Shown here in pieces: positions 25,249-34,031 of a stretch of 64,000 nucleotides of DNA; within the stretch, counting starts at the first letter, position 1, and each line of letters starts with the position of its first letter. A program made the position numbers and the translations under genes. The stretch comes from Providencia alcalifaciens. Its GTDB lineage: Bacteria > Pseudomonadota > Gammaproteobacteria > Enterobacterales > Enterobacteriaceae. The stretch spans positions 2,108,001 to 2,172,000 of the forward strand of contig NZ_OU659204.1 in assembly GCF_915403165.1 (NCBI RefSeq), given 5' to 3'. The notes under the pieces are model-generated. The model was not told where the DNA came from. It searched no databases and worked only from the letters and a program-made list of their open reading frames with translations.

Positions 25249-25457
25249 CATTAAATGAAAAACTTAAAGAAGCATTATCCGTTGAACACTTAGATATACC
25301 GATTGCTAGTAACATCAATTGGCTATGCTTTGAGAATATTTTAAAACATCGGCGGCTTAGTAAATATTCTCTATGGCTAACAACCGGTAAAATTATTCCA
25401 TCTGCCGGTCAAATTTCACCGGCTATCGCACACAATGGGCTTATGAAAATAATCTAG
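25245..25457 (+). CDS. Partial repressor copy without helix-turn-helix, probably frameshifted
   Basis: A 70-residue product whose residues about 30-60 (ILKHRRLSKYSLWLTTGKIIPSAGQISPAI) copy the C-terminal half of the repressor just before it (ILNHPRFEKYALWFITGKTAPESGQIAPAL). The DNA-binding part is missing. Its frame ends soon after a CACACA run (25429-25434). If one CA is removed, the frame stays open to a stop at 25559-25561 inside the integrase start. It could be a decaying duplicate, or a repressor modulator that forms mixed dimers. It is coupled to C by a 4-base overlap. Confidence 0.6.
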   Translation: MTLNEKLKEALSVEHLDIPIASNINWLCFENILKHRRLSKYSLWLTTGKIIPSAGQISPAIAHNGLMKII

Positions 25458-25550
25458 CTGCTTTTAATAACAAAAGCTGGCTAAATATTTATCAACAGTA
25501 TGTTTTTACTAACAATTTAGAATCACCTCGTTTAACCGGAGGGCGCAACA

Positions 25551-26540
25551 ATGACTATTAAGGCGCTTGAAGGTGGACGTTACAAAGTGGATATCAGACC
25601 GCAGGGGCGAGAAGGAAAACGAGTCCAGCGGGTATTTAAAAAGAAAGCAGATGCCTTAGCATTCGAAAGAAGTGTAATGCTTACTGCAAATAGCGATGAG
25701 TGGAATAGTGAGTCACGAGACTACCGATCTCTGTCTGAGATTTTTCAGATATGGTGGATATATAAAGGGCGTAACAATAAATATTCGACTAATCGCAAAA
25801 GAACAGTAACAAAGATAATCAATGATATGGGTAACCCTTCCGTATATCAGATAACGCCTAAGCTTTTAGGTCAATATCGGTCAGATAGGCTGCAAAGTGG
25901 AGTGAAAGCTTCAACAGTCAATAGAGAGCTGAATTTGTTAATGGGCATTTTCACATCGTTGGCAGAGATTGGTGAATGTTCTAAAACCAACCCAATCAAA
26001 GGGCTTAGTAAGCTAAAAGAAGAAAAGCCCGAAATGTCTTATTTGACGAAAAGTGATATTGAAAAATTACTGAATGCTGTTGAAGGTGATTATTGGCGCA
26101 TTACAGTTTTATGTTTAAGTACCGGTGCCAGATGGGGTGAAGCAACCCAATTAAGAGCCGAGAATTTATTACATGGGCGAGTTACTTTTATGAAGACGAA
26201 GAACGGCAGGCATCGCACCGTTCCAATATCTGATGAAGTAATGAAGGCAGTAAAAATTAAAGAGTCTGGTTTACTGTTCAACGCTGACTATGAAACTTAT
26301 AGAGCGATACTAAAAAACGTAAAACCTGATTTACCACATGGTCAAGCTGTACATGCTTTACGTCATACATTCGCGGCTCATTTTATGATGAACGGAGGGA
26401 ATATCTTAACACTCCAAAAAATCATGGGTCATGCAACAATTCAGCAAACAATGACGTATGCACACTTTGCGCCAGATTACTTAAATGAGGCTATATCATG
26501 TAACCCACTACGCGAAAGCATCCACATTCCATCCACATAA
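25551..26540 (+). CDS. int: Tyrosine integrase, P2 Int type
   Basis: Integrates and excises the prophage. The 329-residue product has an N-terminal arm-binding region, a core-binding region (about 60-160) and a catalytic domain with STGARWGEA (Arg), HALRHTFA (His-x2-Arg), GHATIQQT (His) and TYAHF (Tyr nucleophile). P2 Int has 337. An AGGG-type ribosome binding site overlaps the extended frame of the preceding gene. It lies at the prophage edge, next to the attachment region, and is followed by a terminator. Confidence 0.95.
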   Translation: MTIKALEGGRYKVDIRPQGREGKRVQRVFKKKADALAFERSVMLTANSDEWNSESRDYRSLSEIFQIWWIYKGRNNKYSTNRKRTVTKIINDMGNPSVYQITPKLLGQYRSDRLQSGVKASTVNRELNLLMGIFTSLAEIGECSKTNPIKGLSKLKEEKPEMSYLTKSDIEKLLNAVEGDYWRITVLCLSTGARWGEATQLRAENLLHGRVTFMKTKNGRHRTVPISDEVMKAVKIKESGLLFNADYETYRAILKNVKPDLPHGQAVHALRHTFAAHFMMNGGNILTLQKIMGHATIQQTMTYAHFAPDYLNEAISCNPLRESIHIPST

Positions 26541-26711
26541 ACGGGCTATTGTGGTGCTTTATAGTATGACAGTCATGTGATATCTCATTGATTTATATAG
26601 CCAGACCTGTATTGACAAGGCTGGCTATGCCTTATGAAGGGGGCTTTTTTTGCCTCTAATTTACTGTTTTATACATGAATTTATAAGACAACATCCACAT
26701 CACATCCACTA
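26520..26711. repeat. Two pairs of ATCCACAT repeats (candidate integrase arm sites)
   Basis: ATCCACAT occurs at 26520 and 26531 (inside the end of int), at 26693, and with mismatches at 26704. In each pair the copies are exactly 11 bases apart, one helical turn, and the pairs are 173 bases apart. Pairs of short direct repeats next to int are typical arm-type integrase binding sites flanking a core. The core itself cannot be placed because the other prophage end is outside the window. Confidence 0.5.
26629..26651 (+). terminator. Terminator of the integrase gene
   Basis: GCCTT (26629-26633) pairs with AAGG(G)GGC (26637-26644), followed by seven T. A second hairpin, TAGCCAG (26598-26604)/CTGGCTA (26621-26627), lies just upstream. 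Confidence 0.75.
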
Positions 26712-26920
26712 TGTAGCCTACCTTGCCGGCAAATAGACCAGTATCCATGTATCTACAATATAGCCTCTGAAACGTGCCAGTAATGGTATTTTACTCGTGC
26801 AACAATTCTTTTTTGTTCTTGCTGATTGATGTACTGAATTACAAATTTCATGCTTTTTAGTTTCTAAACGAAATTTTCACATTGAGAAACCATCCGCATT
26901 GAATAAAAGAAATCTATTAC
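26712..26920. other. Gap between prophage edge and NACHT gene
   Basis: AT-rich and without an open frame of note. The junction between phage and chromosome probably lies here or a little upstream, but no duplicated core can be seen with only one end in the window. Confidence 0.4.
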
Positions 26921-26950
26921 TTGACCTGCATTATTAAAATTTAATATATT
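26921..26950 (+). promoter_or_regulatory. Promoter of the NACHT gene
   Basis: TTGACC (26921-26926) and TATATT (26945-26950) with 18 bases between, ending 31 bases before the start codon; AAGGAA precedes the ATG. Confidence 0.5.
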
Positions 26951-26981
26951 TGACATAATTTAATATGCAAGGAATAAAAAA

Positions 26982-28923
26982 ATGGCACTGAACGAAATTA
27001 TAGTTACTAGTTTAGTAAACGCCGCTGCTAAATTATCAACTGATAAATTATTTGAAAAAATAAAAAATATAAAATGGAAATATGGTACTGATGAAGGACG
27101 GAGGCTATATGACTCTATATTCTCAAATAATAACTCATATCTTAAATATATAGAGGTTTGCATAGAAAAAAATCTATTCACGTATACTTTACTGGATCCT
27201 GAAAATAAAATCAGCGTTAGTGAGAGTTATTACCCTATAAAAATAAAAAAGAAGAAAGGTGATGGTAATTCTGAAATAATTATAGATAATAACTTTTATT
27301 TTACAGGCGACAATATTTCAAATATATCAGGAGTTGCAGGACAAGGAAAAAGCACGATTCTTAGGGAAATGTTAATAAATCAAATTGAATTTGGTGATAA
27401 GCTCCCATTCTTCATAAATCTTCATTCAATGAAAAAAGATTCAATCATTGATGAAATAATGAATTTAATATTTGAAACCAATACTAAATGCACAGAAACC
27501 TCTTTAAAATCTCTATTATCATCTGGTAGAGTCGTTATATTTCTTGATGGTTTTGATGAAGTCCAAAATAACAAAAGAGATGCATTATTAAAACAAATAG
27601 TAGATATAAATGAAAACTTGAAAACTTGAAAACTTGAAAACTCAAGTGATAACTACATCTAGACCAGATACTATAATTTGTGATACTCCAGGTATAAAAC
27701 AATATACAGTTGTTGACTTGGAGTTTGATGATGTTATAGGAATAATAAAAAGAGCCAATGTTAATTTAGACGTTAACTCTTTAGAGTTATCGTTAAGAAA
27801 AAATATAAAATTCACATCCTCATTGAAGACACCAATACTAGTTGTTTTGTTACTAAAATGTTTTCCATACATGAAAATAATACCAAATGAGACCACGCAA
27901 TTTTATGAGAGTATATTTGATGTCATGTATGAAACGCATGATAAAATTAAAAAATTCAGAAATAGACATAAGATAGAAAATACGTTTGATAGAGAAAGCA
28001 GCTATAGTTTTTTTTGTGCATTTTGTTTTGTAACACTACTTGATGAAATAACATCAATGGACATAAAAAAAATGGAAGAAAAAGCTTTCGAAGCAATGGA
28101 ATTAATTGATATAAACACAAAAAATGATGCTAAATATAAAAAAATATCAAAGAACATCATTCTTGACATAAAGGACATAACATCTTTAATAATAAAGGAC
28201 TCTGAAGAAAACTATACATTTCCCCATAAGTCAATACAAGAGTATCATGCGGCCTCATTTGTCAAAATGAGGCCATCTAGTAATGGTGAAAAAGAAGAGT
28301 ATTGCTCATTTATAAGTAAAACAATGAATGAAACCTCACACATTCACAACTTTTTAGAGTTTTTTAAAAGAATAGATCCAATTGACTCAATTAATTATGT
28401 ATTAAAACCATATATTTTATCATTAGGTGCGAAACCTATTAATGGTAAAATTGAGATTACCGACAATGATGCATTGAAGATAATCAATTATTGGTTTAAA
28501 AAATCATTTATTGTTTTTATACCTAGAGGAACTAAAGACATTAAATATGATGATGCATTTATAAAAACATCTGGAAAACATAATAAAAAGCAAGGTAGAG
28601 CTATAATTGGACCTACGCATGAAATATTGGGTATTGTACACGCATTTTTCCCTGAGATGGATTCAAGTTACTCACAAGAAATAATAAATGAAATTGCAGT
28701 TTCAGATTATACACTTGAATGTTTACTAAAGAGAAAAAAAGTGGATAAAGTACCTTTACGTGAATTTTTAGACTCTGCTCCTACTGATTTAATCAATGAA
28801 ATGATTGCAATCCTGAAAAATAAGCTTAATGTAATTTATTATGACTACTATCTAAAGCTAAATATTTCCCCAATTGAAAGGAAGGTTTCATTTATAGAGA
28901 GATTTAGAGCAAAAAAAATGTAA
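26982..28923 (+). pseudogene. NACHT NTPase (bacterial antiphage type), frame broken by an 8-bp repeat
   Basis: NACHT NTPases are STAND-class immune proteins that guard bacteria against phage; eukaryotic NLRs share the domain. The first part (26982-27629) encodes Walker A GVAGQGKST at residues 117-125 and Walker B VVIFLDGFDEV at 184-194. It stops in a GAAAACTT repeat. The second part (27634-28923) continues in the +1 frame with VITTSRPD (sensor 1) and later YTFPHKSIQEYHAASF, the winged-helix block that follows NACHT domains. With exactly two repeat units the two parts join into about 641 residues without a gap. GC is very low (about 28%), unlike the host genes. It lies between the integrase and host genes, so it is prophage-edge or island cargo. 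In this state only a truncated protein is expected unless ribosomes shift or restart at TTG 27634. Confidence 0.8.
27612..27642 (+). repeat. 8-bp tandem repeat GAAAACTT, almost four copies
   Basis: Three full units and a seven-base fourth unit lie within the NACHT coding sequence, between Walker B and sensor 1. The reading frame meets TGA at 27627-27629, at the junction of units 2 and 3. Any array of three or more units carries this stop; two units give an open frame (ENLKTQV); one unit does not. Such arrays change length by replication slippage. Confidence 0.9.
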
Positions 28924-28948
28924 CAACCTGAATGATATAGGATTTATA

Positions 28949-28977
28949 ATGCAATACTCTGAAACAGAGTATTGCAT
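28949..28977 (+). terminator. Perfect 13-bp hairpin after the NACHT gene
   Basis: ATGCAATACTCTG (28949-28961) and CAGAGTATTGCAT (28965-28977) with a 3-base loop, 25 bases after the stop codon. There is no T-run, so it may protect the 3' end or stop transcription weakly. Confidence 0.55.
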
Positions 28978-29405
28978 TGGAGTTTCCCTACGCTTACACC
29001 TTATTTAGACAATTAACACTCATATTTATTTCAAGCATCTATTCAATCATTATAATATTTAATATAGTCAACTAACGTTGACTTGAATCATATCTTAATA
29101 TATAAAATCCGTTTTACACCCTATTTCCATTGAAAATTTTAGAGCAAATAGCCCAATTCAATTCTTAACACTTATATGAATAAGAAAATCGAATATTTTT
29201 ATATGGTGTTATTTACCTTAAATAGTTTAGTTGAAATTTTATATTCGATTAGATCATCAGAGTAGTAATATCTTTCTTCATGAACAATTTCTAAAAACTG
29301 AATCTCCATATCGGATAATTTTCAAAAAATCAACGTAAAAGTTAAAATATCTATTCTTGTTATATTTTTTAACCCTACACTTCGAACAGAACAAAACTAG
29401 TTCGC
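28978..29405. other. AT-rich intergenic stretch with a possible gene remnant
   Basis: No full gene is seen. On the minus strand, 29199-29309 encodes 36 residues beginning MEIQFLEIVHEERYYYSDDL, which looks protein-like but has no clear ribosome binding site and no recognisable family. It may be the remains of a gene lost from this accessory patch. Confidence 0.3.
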
Positions 29406-29432
29406 AAAAAAACGCCACTCTTTCGAGTAGCG
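29406..29432 (-). terminator. Terminator of the transporter-peptidase operon
   Basis: An 8-bp stem (CGCTACTC/GAGTGGCG on the minus strand, 29413-29432, loop GAAA) followed by seven T. Confidence 0.85.
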
Positions 29433-29476
29433 CTTTGATAAATACCCTGTCTGTCTAAATAACGTGATGGGCGAAC

Positions 29477-30910
29477 TTAAATTGGGCCTAAATTCGTCAT
29501 GACTGCGTAAACAATCGAGATAATCGAAATAATGACCCAAGTTAAGACCAACGGCCAGATAAACTTCAACCACTTGGTATATGGGATTTTCGATGTCGCT
29601 AATACCGCCATCAAAATACCCGATGTTGGGTTAATACAGTTCACGACACCCTCGCCCATTAATACCGTTTGAACGGTAGTTTGGCGGGTGATTTCTAACA
29701 GATCGCCCATTGGGGTGAAAATAGGCACTAAAACTGCCGCTTCACCAGAACCTGAAGAAATAAAGAAGTGCATAATAGCAGCGGTACCGAACATAGAAAG
29801 CGCAGATAATGTTTTCGGTAATCCATCCATTAGTGAAATAATTGAATTCACAATAGTGTCTAAGATCATGCCATCCGCTAACACAATCGCAATCGCTCGC
29901 GCCATTCCAACGATAAATGCCCCACCAACCATGCCAGCACAGCCTTTCAGGAAGCCGGTTGCAATATCATTCGGTGACATTCTGTTCAGTACGCCCACAC
30001 CCACGCCTAAGATGATAAACATGGCCATCATCTCTTTTTCGCCCCAGCTCCATTCAATGGCACCGAAAATAAAGCCAATTAAGCAGAATGCGGCATAGGA
30101 TAATGTTATGACGTGGCGTAAAGAGATTTTTGAGGTCTCAAATTGGCTGTCATCAATCTGTACTTCTGGGCGCACCATCCCTTGGCGACGGCTTTTCTTC
30201 GCGTACAGAGTTAAGAAGATAATCCCTGCAATCACAAAGCTAATATAAACCACAGTACGGAAGCCAAATGCCGATAGCAGCGGAACGTCGGCTAAACCTT
30301 GAGATAACCCGACGGTCATCGGTGCCATTACCGAGGCGTTAAAGCCTGAATAAGCCGCAACATAGACAATCGCTGCGCCAAACTTGTCATCCATTCCGAC
30401 TGACTTCGCCACCAATAAACCTATTGGCACGAATGCAATTATCGAGTTCACCACAATCCCTGTGGTACCCAAAATTGAGAACACCACAAAGAAGATAGTG
30501 ATCAACAAAAAGTCATTGAGCTTTTTACTGCGTGAAATATTACTCAGAACTTTGTTGATTGCGCCCGTCGTTTCAAGCAGATGTAACGCGCCCCCAGTAA
30601 AGATAATCAGGAAAATGATCGGCGCAGCTTTCACTAAGCCGTCAGCAATCGACGTGAAAACTTGCCCAGGTAAAACGCCATGTTGTTCAGGTAAACGCTC
30701 ATAACTTCCCGGAATGGTATAGGAGCTCTTAACTTGGGTTTCCACACCATCTTTGATAGTCGTGATAACTTTCGTTTCTGAGGCATATTGCCCCGCCGGA
30801 ACAATCCAAGTAGCAACCGCTGCCGCGACAAGGATGAAAAAAAGCAATACATACGGGTTTATCCCATCAGAACGCTTTTTTTGTGGTGGTGTTGTTGATG
30901 TTATTGCCAT
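29477..30910 (-). CDS. YfcC-family (DcuC-type) membrane transporter
   Basis: A 477-residue inner-membrane protein with about 12 hydrophobic segments. It begins with a short cytoplasmic tail, then INPYVLLFFILVAAAVATWIVPAGQY, the conserved start of YfcC/DcuC-like carriers (PF03606), and has the typical loop blocks GTTGIVVNSIIAF and ISSGSGEAAVLVPIF. Members move C4-dicarboxylates, amino acids or peptides; the substrate here is not known. The gene directly follows an M20 peptidase gene (43 bases apart), which suggests uptake of a peptide or acylated amino acid that the peptidase then splits. Confidence 0.85.
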   Translation of the reverse strand: MAITSTTPPQKKRSDGINPYVLLFFILVAAAVATWIVPAGQYASETKVITTIKDGVETQVKSSYTIPGSYERLPEQHGVLPGQVFTSIADGLVKAAPIIFLIIFTGGALHLLETTGAINKVLSNISRSKKLNDFLLITIFFVVFSILGTTGIVVNSIIAFVPIGLLVAKSVGMDDKFGAAIVYVAAYSGFNASVMAPMTVGLSQGLADVPLLSAFGFRTVVYISFVIAGIIFLTLYAKKSRRQGMVRPEVQIDDSQFETSKISLRHVITLSYAAFCLIGFIFGAIEWSWGEKEMMAMFIILGVGVGVLNRMSPNDIATGFLKGCAGMVGGAFIVGMARAIAIVLADGMILDTIVNSIISLMDGLPKTLSALSMFGTAAIMHFFISSGSGEAAVLVPIFTPMGDLLEITRQTTVQTVLMGEGVVNCINPTSGILMAVLATSKIPYTKWLKFIWPLVLTWVIISIISIVYAVMTNLGPI

Positions 30911-30952
30911 AGATTTATCCTGTTGGATTATTATTTGTTTTGTTAGTCATAA

Positions 30953-32083
30953 TTACTGCGTAATGCGTTTTAACACATTGAAAAATAGCTGAGCGCGCTC
31001 AGTTAAAGAGGGAATTTCGAGGTACTCTTTGTCACTATGTTGATAGCCGCCAATTGGACCTAAACCGTCTACCGTTGGTGTACCCACACCTGCGGTAAAT
31101 GAGGCATCAGAGCCACCGCCTGTAGAGACGTCATCCAGTGTAATTGCTAGTTTGTCGGCTTCTTGTTTGATGATGTCGATAAGTTCAGCGCTTTGTGCCG
31201 TTTTTGCCATTGGTGGGCGGTTGATGCCACCGGTCAATGAAAGCTGAATGCCTTCTAAAACAGGCTGGCTACACACTTCACGTACTTTCTTGTCGATTTC
31301 AAGACCTTGCTGTTCAGAGGAGATCCTCACATCAATTTCTGCACGCGCATTTGGCGCGACGGTGTTGACTGATGTTCCGCCCGTGATCAGACCCACGTTC
31401 ACCGACAGTCCTTTATTGTGCTGAGAAAGTGCATGTAAACTTTGGATTTTGAATGCAAGTTCTTGAATAGCACTGATCCCTGCCTCAGGGGCAATACCGG
31501 AATGAGACGCTTTGCCTTGAATGGTCAGAACATAGGTACCCACACCGCGACGGGCACTGACAATAGCGCCATTAGCACGCGCAGGCTCCATCACTAAGGC
31601 ATAGCGCTTGCCTTTTGCACATTCCTCGATGACTGAACGTGACGAAATAGAACCAATCTCTTCGTCGCAGTTCAACAGCACTTCAATTTTCTTGTAACGC
31701 TCATCGTTGGAGGCATAAAGCTGTTTGATCACCTGATGCACCATGACATGACTGCCTTTCATATCAATAACGCCGGGGCCATAGGCTCTGTCACCCTCAA
31801 TGCTAAATGGTCTTTCTGCTACGGTGCCTTTTGGAAATACAGTATCAAGATGCAGTAAAATCAAAATTTCAGGCGTGGTAGATGAGTGATAAATGCGATA
31901 GTTATTACCCAATTTTTCATTTGGGATTATCTCAACTTCAAAGCCCATTGATTGGTAGCGTTCACACCAAAATGCCGCGTGATTATCAACCCCCTCTTTA
32001 TCGTATGAACCGGATTCTGTATTAACCACTTGCTTTAATAAGTCCAGCATCTCTGCTTCGTGTACTAAAAATTCATTGTGCAT
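30953..32083 (-). CDS. M20 family zinc peptidase (carboxypeptidase G2-like)
   Basis: A 376-residue cytoplasmic hydrolase. Metal and catalytic motifs are all present: LLHLDTV (His, Asp), GPGVIDMKG (bridging Asp), NCDEEIGS (Glu-Glu), VMEPAR, and near the end GGYQHSDKE (His). The dimerisation domain lies at about 180-290 (GKASHSGIAPEAGISAI). The family removes C-terminal Glu or acyl groups from amino acids and peptides. It is first in an operon with the transporter gene. The 870-base AT-rich region upstream probably holds its promoter. Confidence 0.88.
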   Translation of the reverse strand: MHNEFLVHEAEMLDLLKQVVNTESGSYDKEGVDNHAAFWCERYQSMGFEVEIIPNEKLGNNYRIYHSSTTPEILILLHLDTVFPKGTVAERPFSIEGDRAYGPGVIDMKGSHVMVHQVIKQLYASNDERYKKIEVLLNCDEEIGSISSRSVIEECAKGKRYALVMEPARANGAIVSARRGVGTYVLTIQGKASHSGIAPEAGISAIQELAFKIQSLHALSQHNKGLSVNVGLITGGTSVNTVAPNARAEIDVRISSEQQGLEIDKKVREVCSQPVLEGIQLSLTGGINRPPMAKTAQSAELIDIIKQEADKLAITLDDVSTGGGSDASFTAGVGTPTVDGLGPIGGYQHSDKEYLEIPSLTERAQLFFNVLKRITQ

Positions 32084-32907
32084 GTTGAATTCCTATTATT
32101 TATTATTTTATGGCGAAGTATATCAATGAGGAAATTGGTTCCCGCGCGATAAAATTTTTATTTTAAACAAAATGAAATGTTTATTAGCATAGGCGATAAC
32201 ATTGTCAAAAATTCCATTTAACGCGCAAAAATTCAGCACTATCTATGCGCTTTTAATGCATATACAACAATGACGTGTAACGAGGGATTTAACTCAATGA
32301 TAAGCAACCCAATGATAATAAAACATTTACCTTGATTAAAAAGGATGATTCTGCACCATAACATAAGAGATAAATAAATTACAAATAATTATTAATGCAT
32401 AATTATGCAATTGATTTTGAATCTTTCAAAAAATAATAGTTACAGCAATGAATTATAAAAATATATAAAATAAATATATTAATTATGGTATATAATCTTC
32501 AGTAACTAATAGCATGCTATTAATTTTAGATAACCATAAATATGTAGCGTTACACAGGATATTTATTTTTTTCATTCACGTCATTTAACACAAATAAAGC
32601 GTATTTGTTTTTTAACTTTATTTAAATTAAAATAACCACAAAGAAGTATTTAGTCTATTTATTCAACATTTAATTGATAAATAAACATCAACACCTAAAA
32701 AATAGACGTATTTTTTAAACTGAGGGTTTAATACCATTCAATCTGAGTGCAATTTTCTTTCAGTATATTTATTTAACTCTCTTCAGCATAAAATACCCGT
32801 CACCTTTCTTTTACTAGCACACTACTTTACTGGCACTATTCGCTGAAATAGTTAGATAAAATGATAAATCGAATACGGTGGGGATAAAGGTAGGATGAGC
32901 AAATAAA
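32084..32907. other. Long AT-rich intergenic region with a 16-bp palindrome
   Basis: No gene is seen. TAATAGCATGCTATTA at 32507-32522 is a perfect palindrome and could be a regulator site for the divergent or downstream genes. The rest is poly-A/T-rich with several possible -10 boxes that cannot be ranked. Confidence 0.4.
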
Positions 32908-32933
32908 AAAGGGAAACATGACGTTTCCCTTTC
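32908..32933 (-). terminator. Terminator of htpX
   Basis: AAAGGGAAAC (32908-32917) and GTTTCCCTTT (32923-32932); on the minus strand a T-rich run follows. It lies 25 bases after the gene. Confidence 0.9.
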
Positions 32934-32957
32934 ATTTTATCGCATTAACACCGTAGG

Positions 32958-33842
32958 CTATTTCAGATACTGGCCTGAACGTAATGCTTCAATACGTTTA
33001 TCTAATGGAGGGTGAGATAAAAACAGTTCGCTAAATGCTTTACCACGGCCATTGATACAAAATGCCATCAAGCGTCCTTCTTCTTGTGGCTCATAGCTTG
33101 TTTTCAGGCGTTGCAGTGCAGCGATCATTTTCTCTCTACCGACTAATTTTGCAGAGCCTGCATCCGCATGGAACTCACGGTGACGAGAGAACCACATCGT
33201 AATGATGCTCGCTAAAATACCAAACACGATTTCTAGTACCATCGAAACGGCAAAATAAACCATTGGGTTACCATTGCTGCTTTCACTTTCATTGTCATTG
33301 TTGTTTGACATAAAGCCAGCTGCAACTTGCGCCAAAATACGTGAAATGAAGATAACGAAGGTATTCACAACGCCTTGTAATAAGGTCATGGTAACCATAT
33401 CACCATTAGCGACATGACTGATTTCATGAGCAATAACTGCTTCGGCTTCATCGCGGCTCATGTTTTCCAATAGACCCGTACTTACCGCAACTAAAGAAGC
33501 ATCACGTCGTGCGCCCGTTGCAAATGCGTTGATATCTGGAGCATGGTAAATTGCCACTTGTGGCATTTGGATGCCCACTTGTTGGGATTGGCGGCTAACA
33601 GTGTTAACTAACCACTGTTCCATCTCATTACGTGGATGTTCGATAACTTCACCACCAACAGACTTCAGTGCCATCCATTTGGACATAAGTAGTGACACAA
33701 ATGCACCACCAAACCCAAACAGTGCCGCCATGATCAGCAACCCCTGAGCACTACTTCCACGTATCCCGGTTAAACTTAAAATAATCCCGAACACAAACAT
33801 AACAGCTAAGTTTGTGAGCAAGAATAAAGCAATTCTCATCAT
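32958..33842 (-). CDS. htpX: Membrane zinc protease HtpX
   Basis: An inner-membrane quality-control endopeptidase that degrades damaged membrane proteins. The 294-residue product has two N-terminal membrane segments (residues 4-22 and 34-54), the active site [14 protein letters not shown], and two further segments around 155-215, then [19 protein letters not shown] with the third zinc ligand. It is close to the E. coli protein along its full length. Enterobacteria keep htpX beside prc, as here. It is usually under the Cpx/heat response, but no site is identified here. Confidence 0.97.
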   Translation of the reverse strand: MMRIALFLLTNLAVMFVFGIILSLTGIRGSSAQGLLIMAALFGFGGAFVSLLMSKWMALKSVGGEVIEHPRNEMEQWLVNTVSRQSQQVGIQMPQVAIYHAPDINAFATGARRDASLVAVSTGLLENMSRDEAEAVIAHEISHVANGDMVTMTLLQGVVNTFVIFISRILAQVAAGFMSNNNDNESESSNGNPMVYFAVSMVLEIVFGILASIITMWFSRHREFHADAGSAKLVGREKMIAALQRLKTSYEPQEEGRLMAFCINGRGKAFSELFLSHPPLDKRIEALRSGQYLK

Positions 33843-33970
33843 TTTTTATAGGTTCCTTGGTAAAAACAAACATCACGACAAATTTACTTTATAAATAAGG
33901 TTTTTTCACACCATTTCAAGCCCATTAACAGGAAAAAGTCATAAAATAACATATCTTTACACACAGCAAT

Positions 33971-33998
33971 AAAAAATGCCGTTTTAATAAACGGCATT
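33971..33998 (-). terminator. Terminator of the Lys/Ala repeat protein gene
   Basis: ATGCCGTTT (33976-33984 region) pairs with AAACGGCAT (33989-33997); six A precede it on the plus strand, giving six T on the minus strand. Confidence 0.85.
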
Positions 33999-34031
33999 GA
34001 ATGATAACCATAAAGCACTAAGAGAAAATGA

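Noticed and set aside
27634..28923. Separate gene of 429 codons starting with TTG
   Set aside because: No ribosome binding site, start inside the repeat, and the sequence continues the NACHT domain of the frame before it. Treated as one broken gene.
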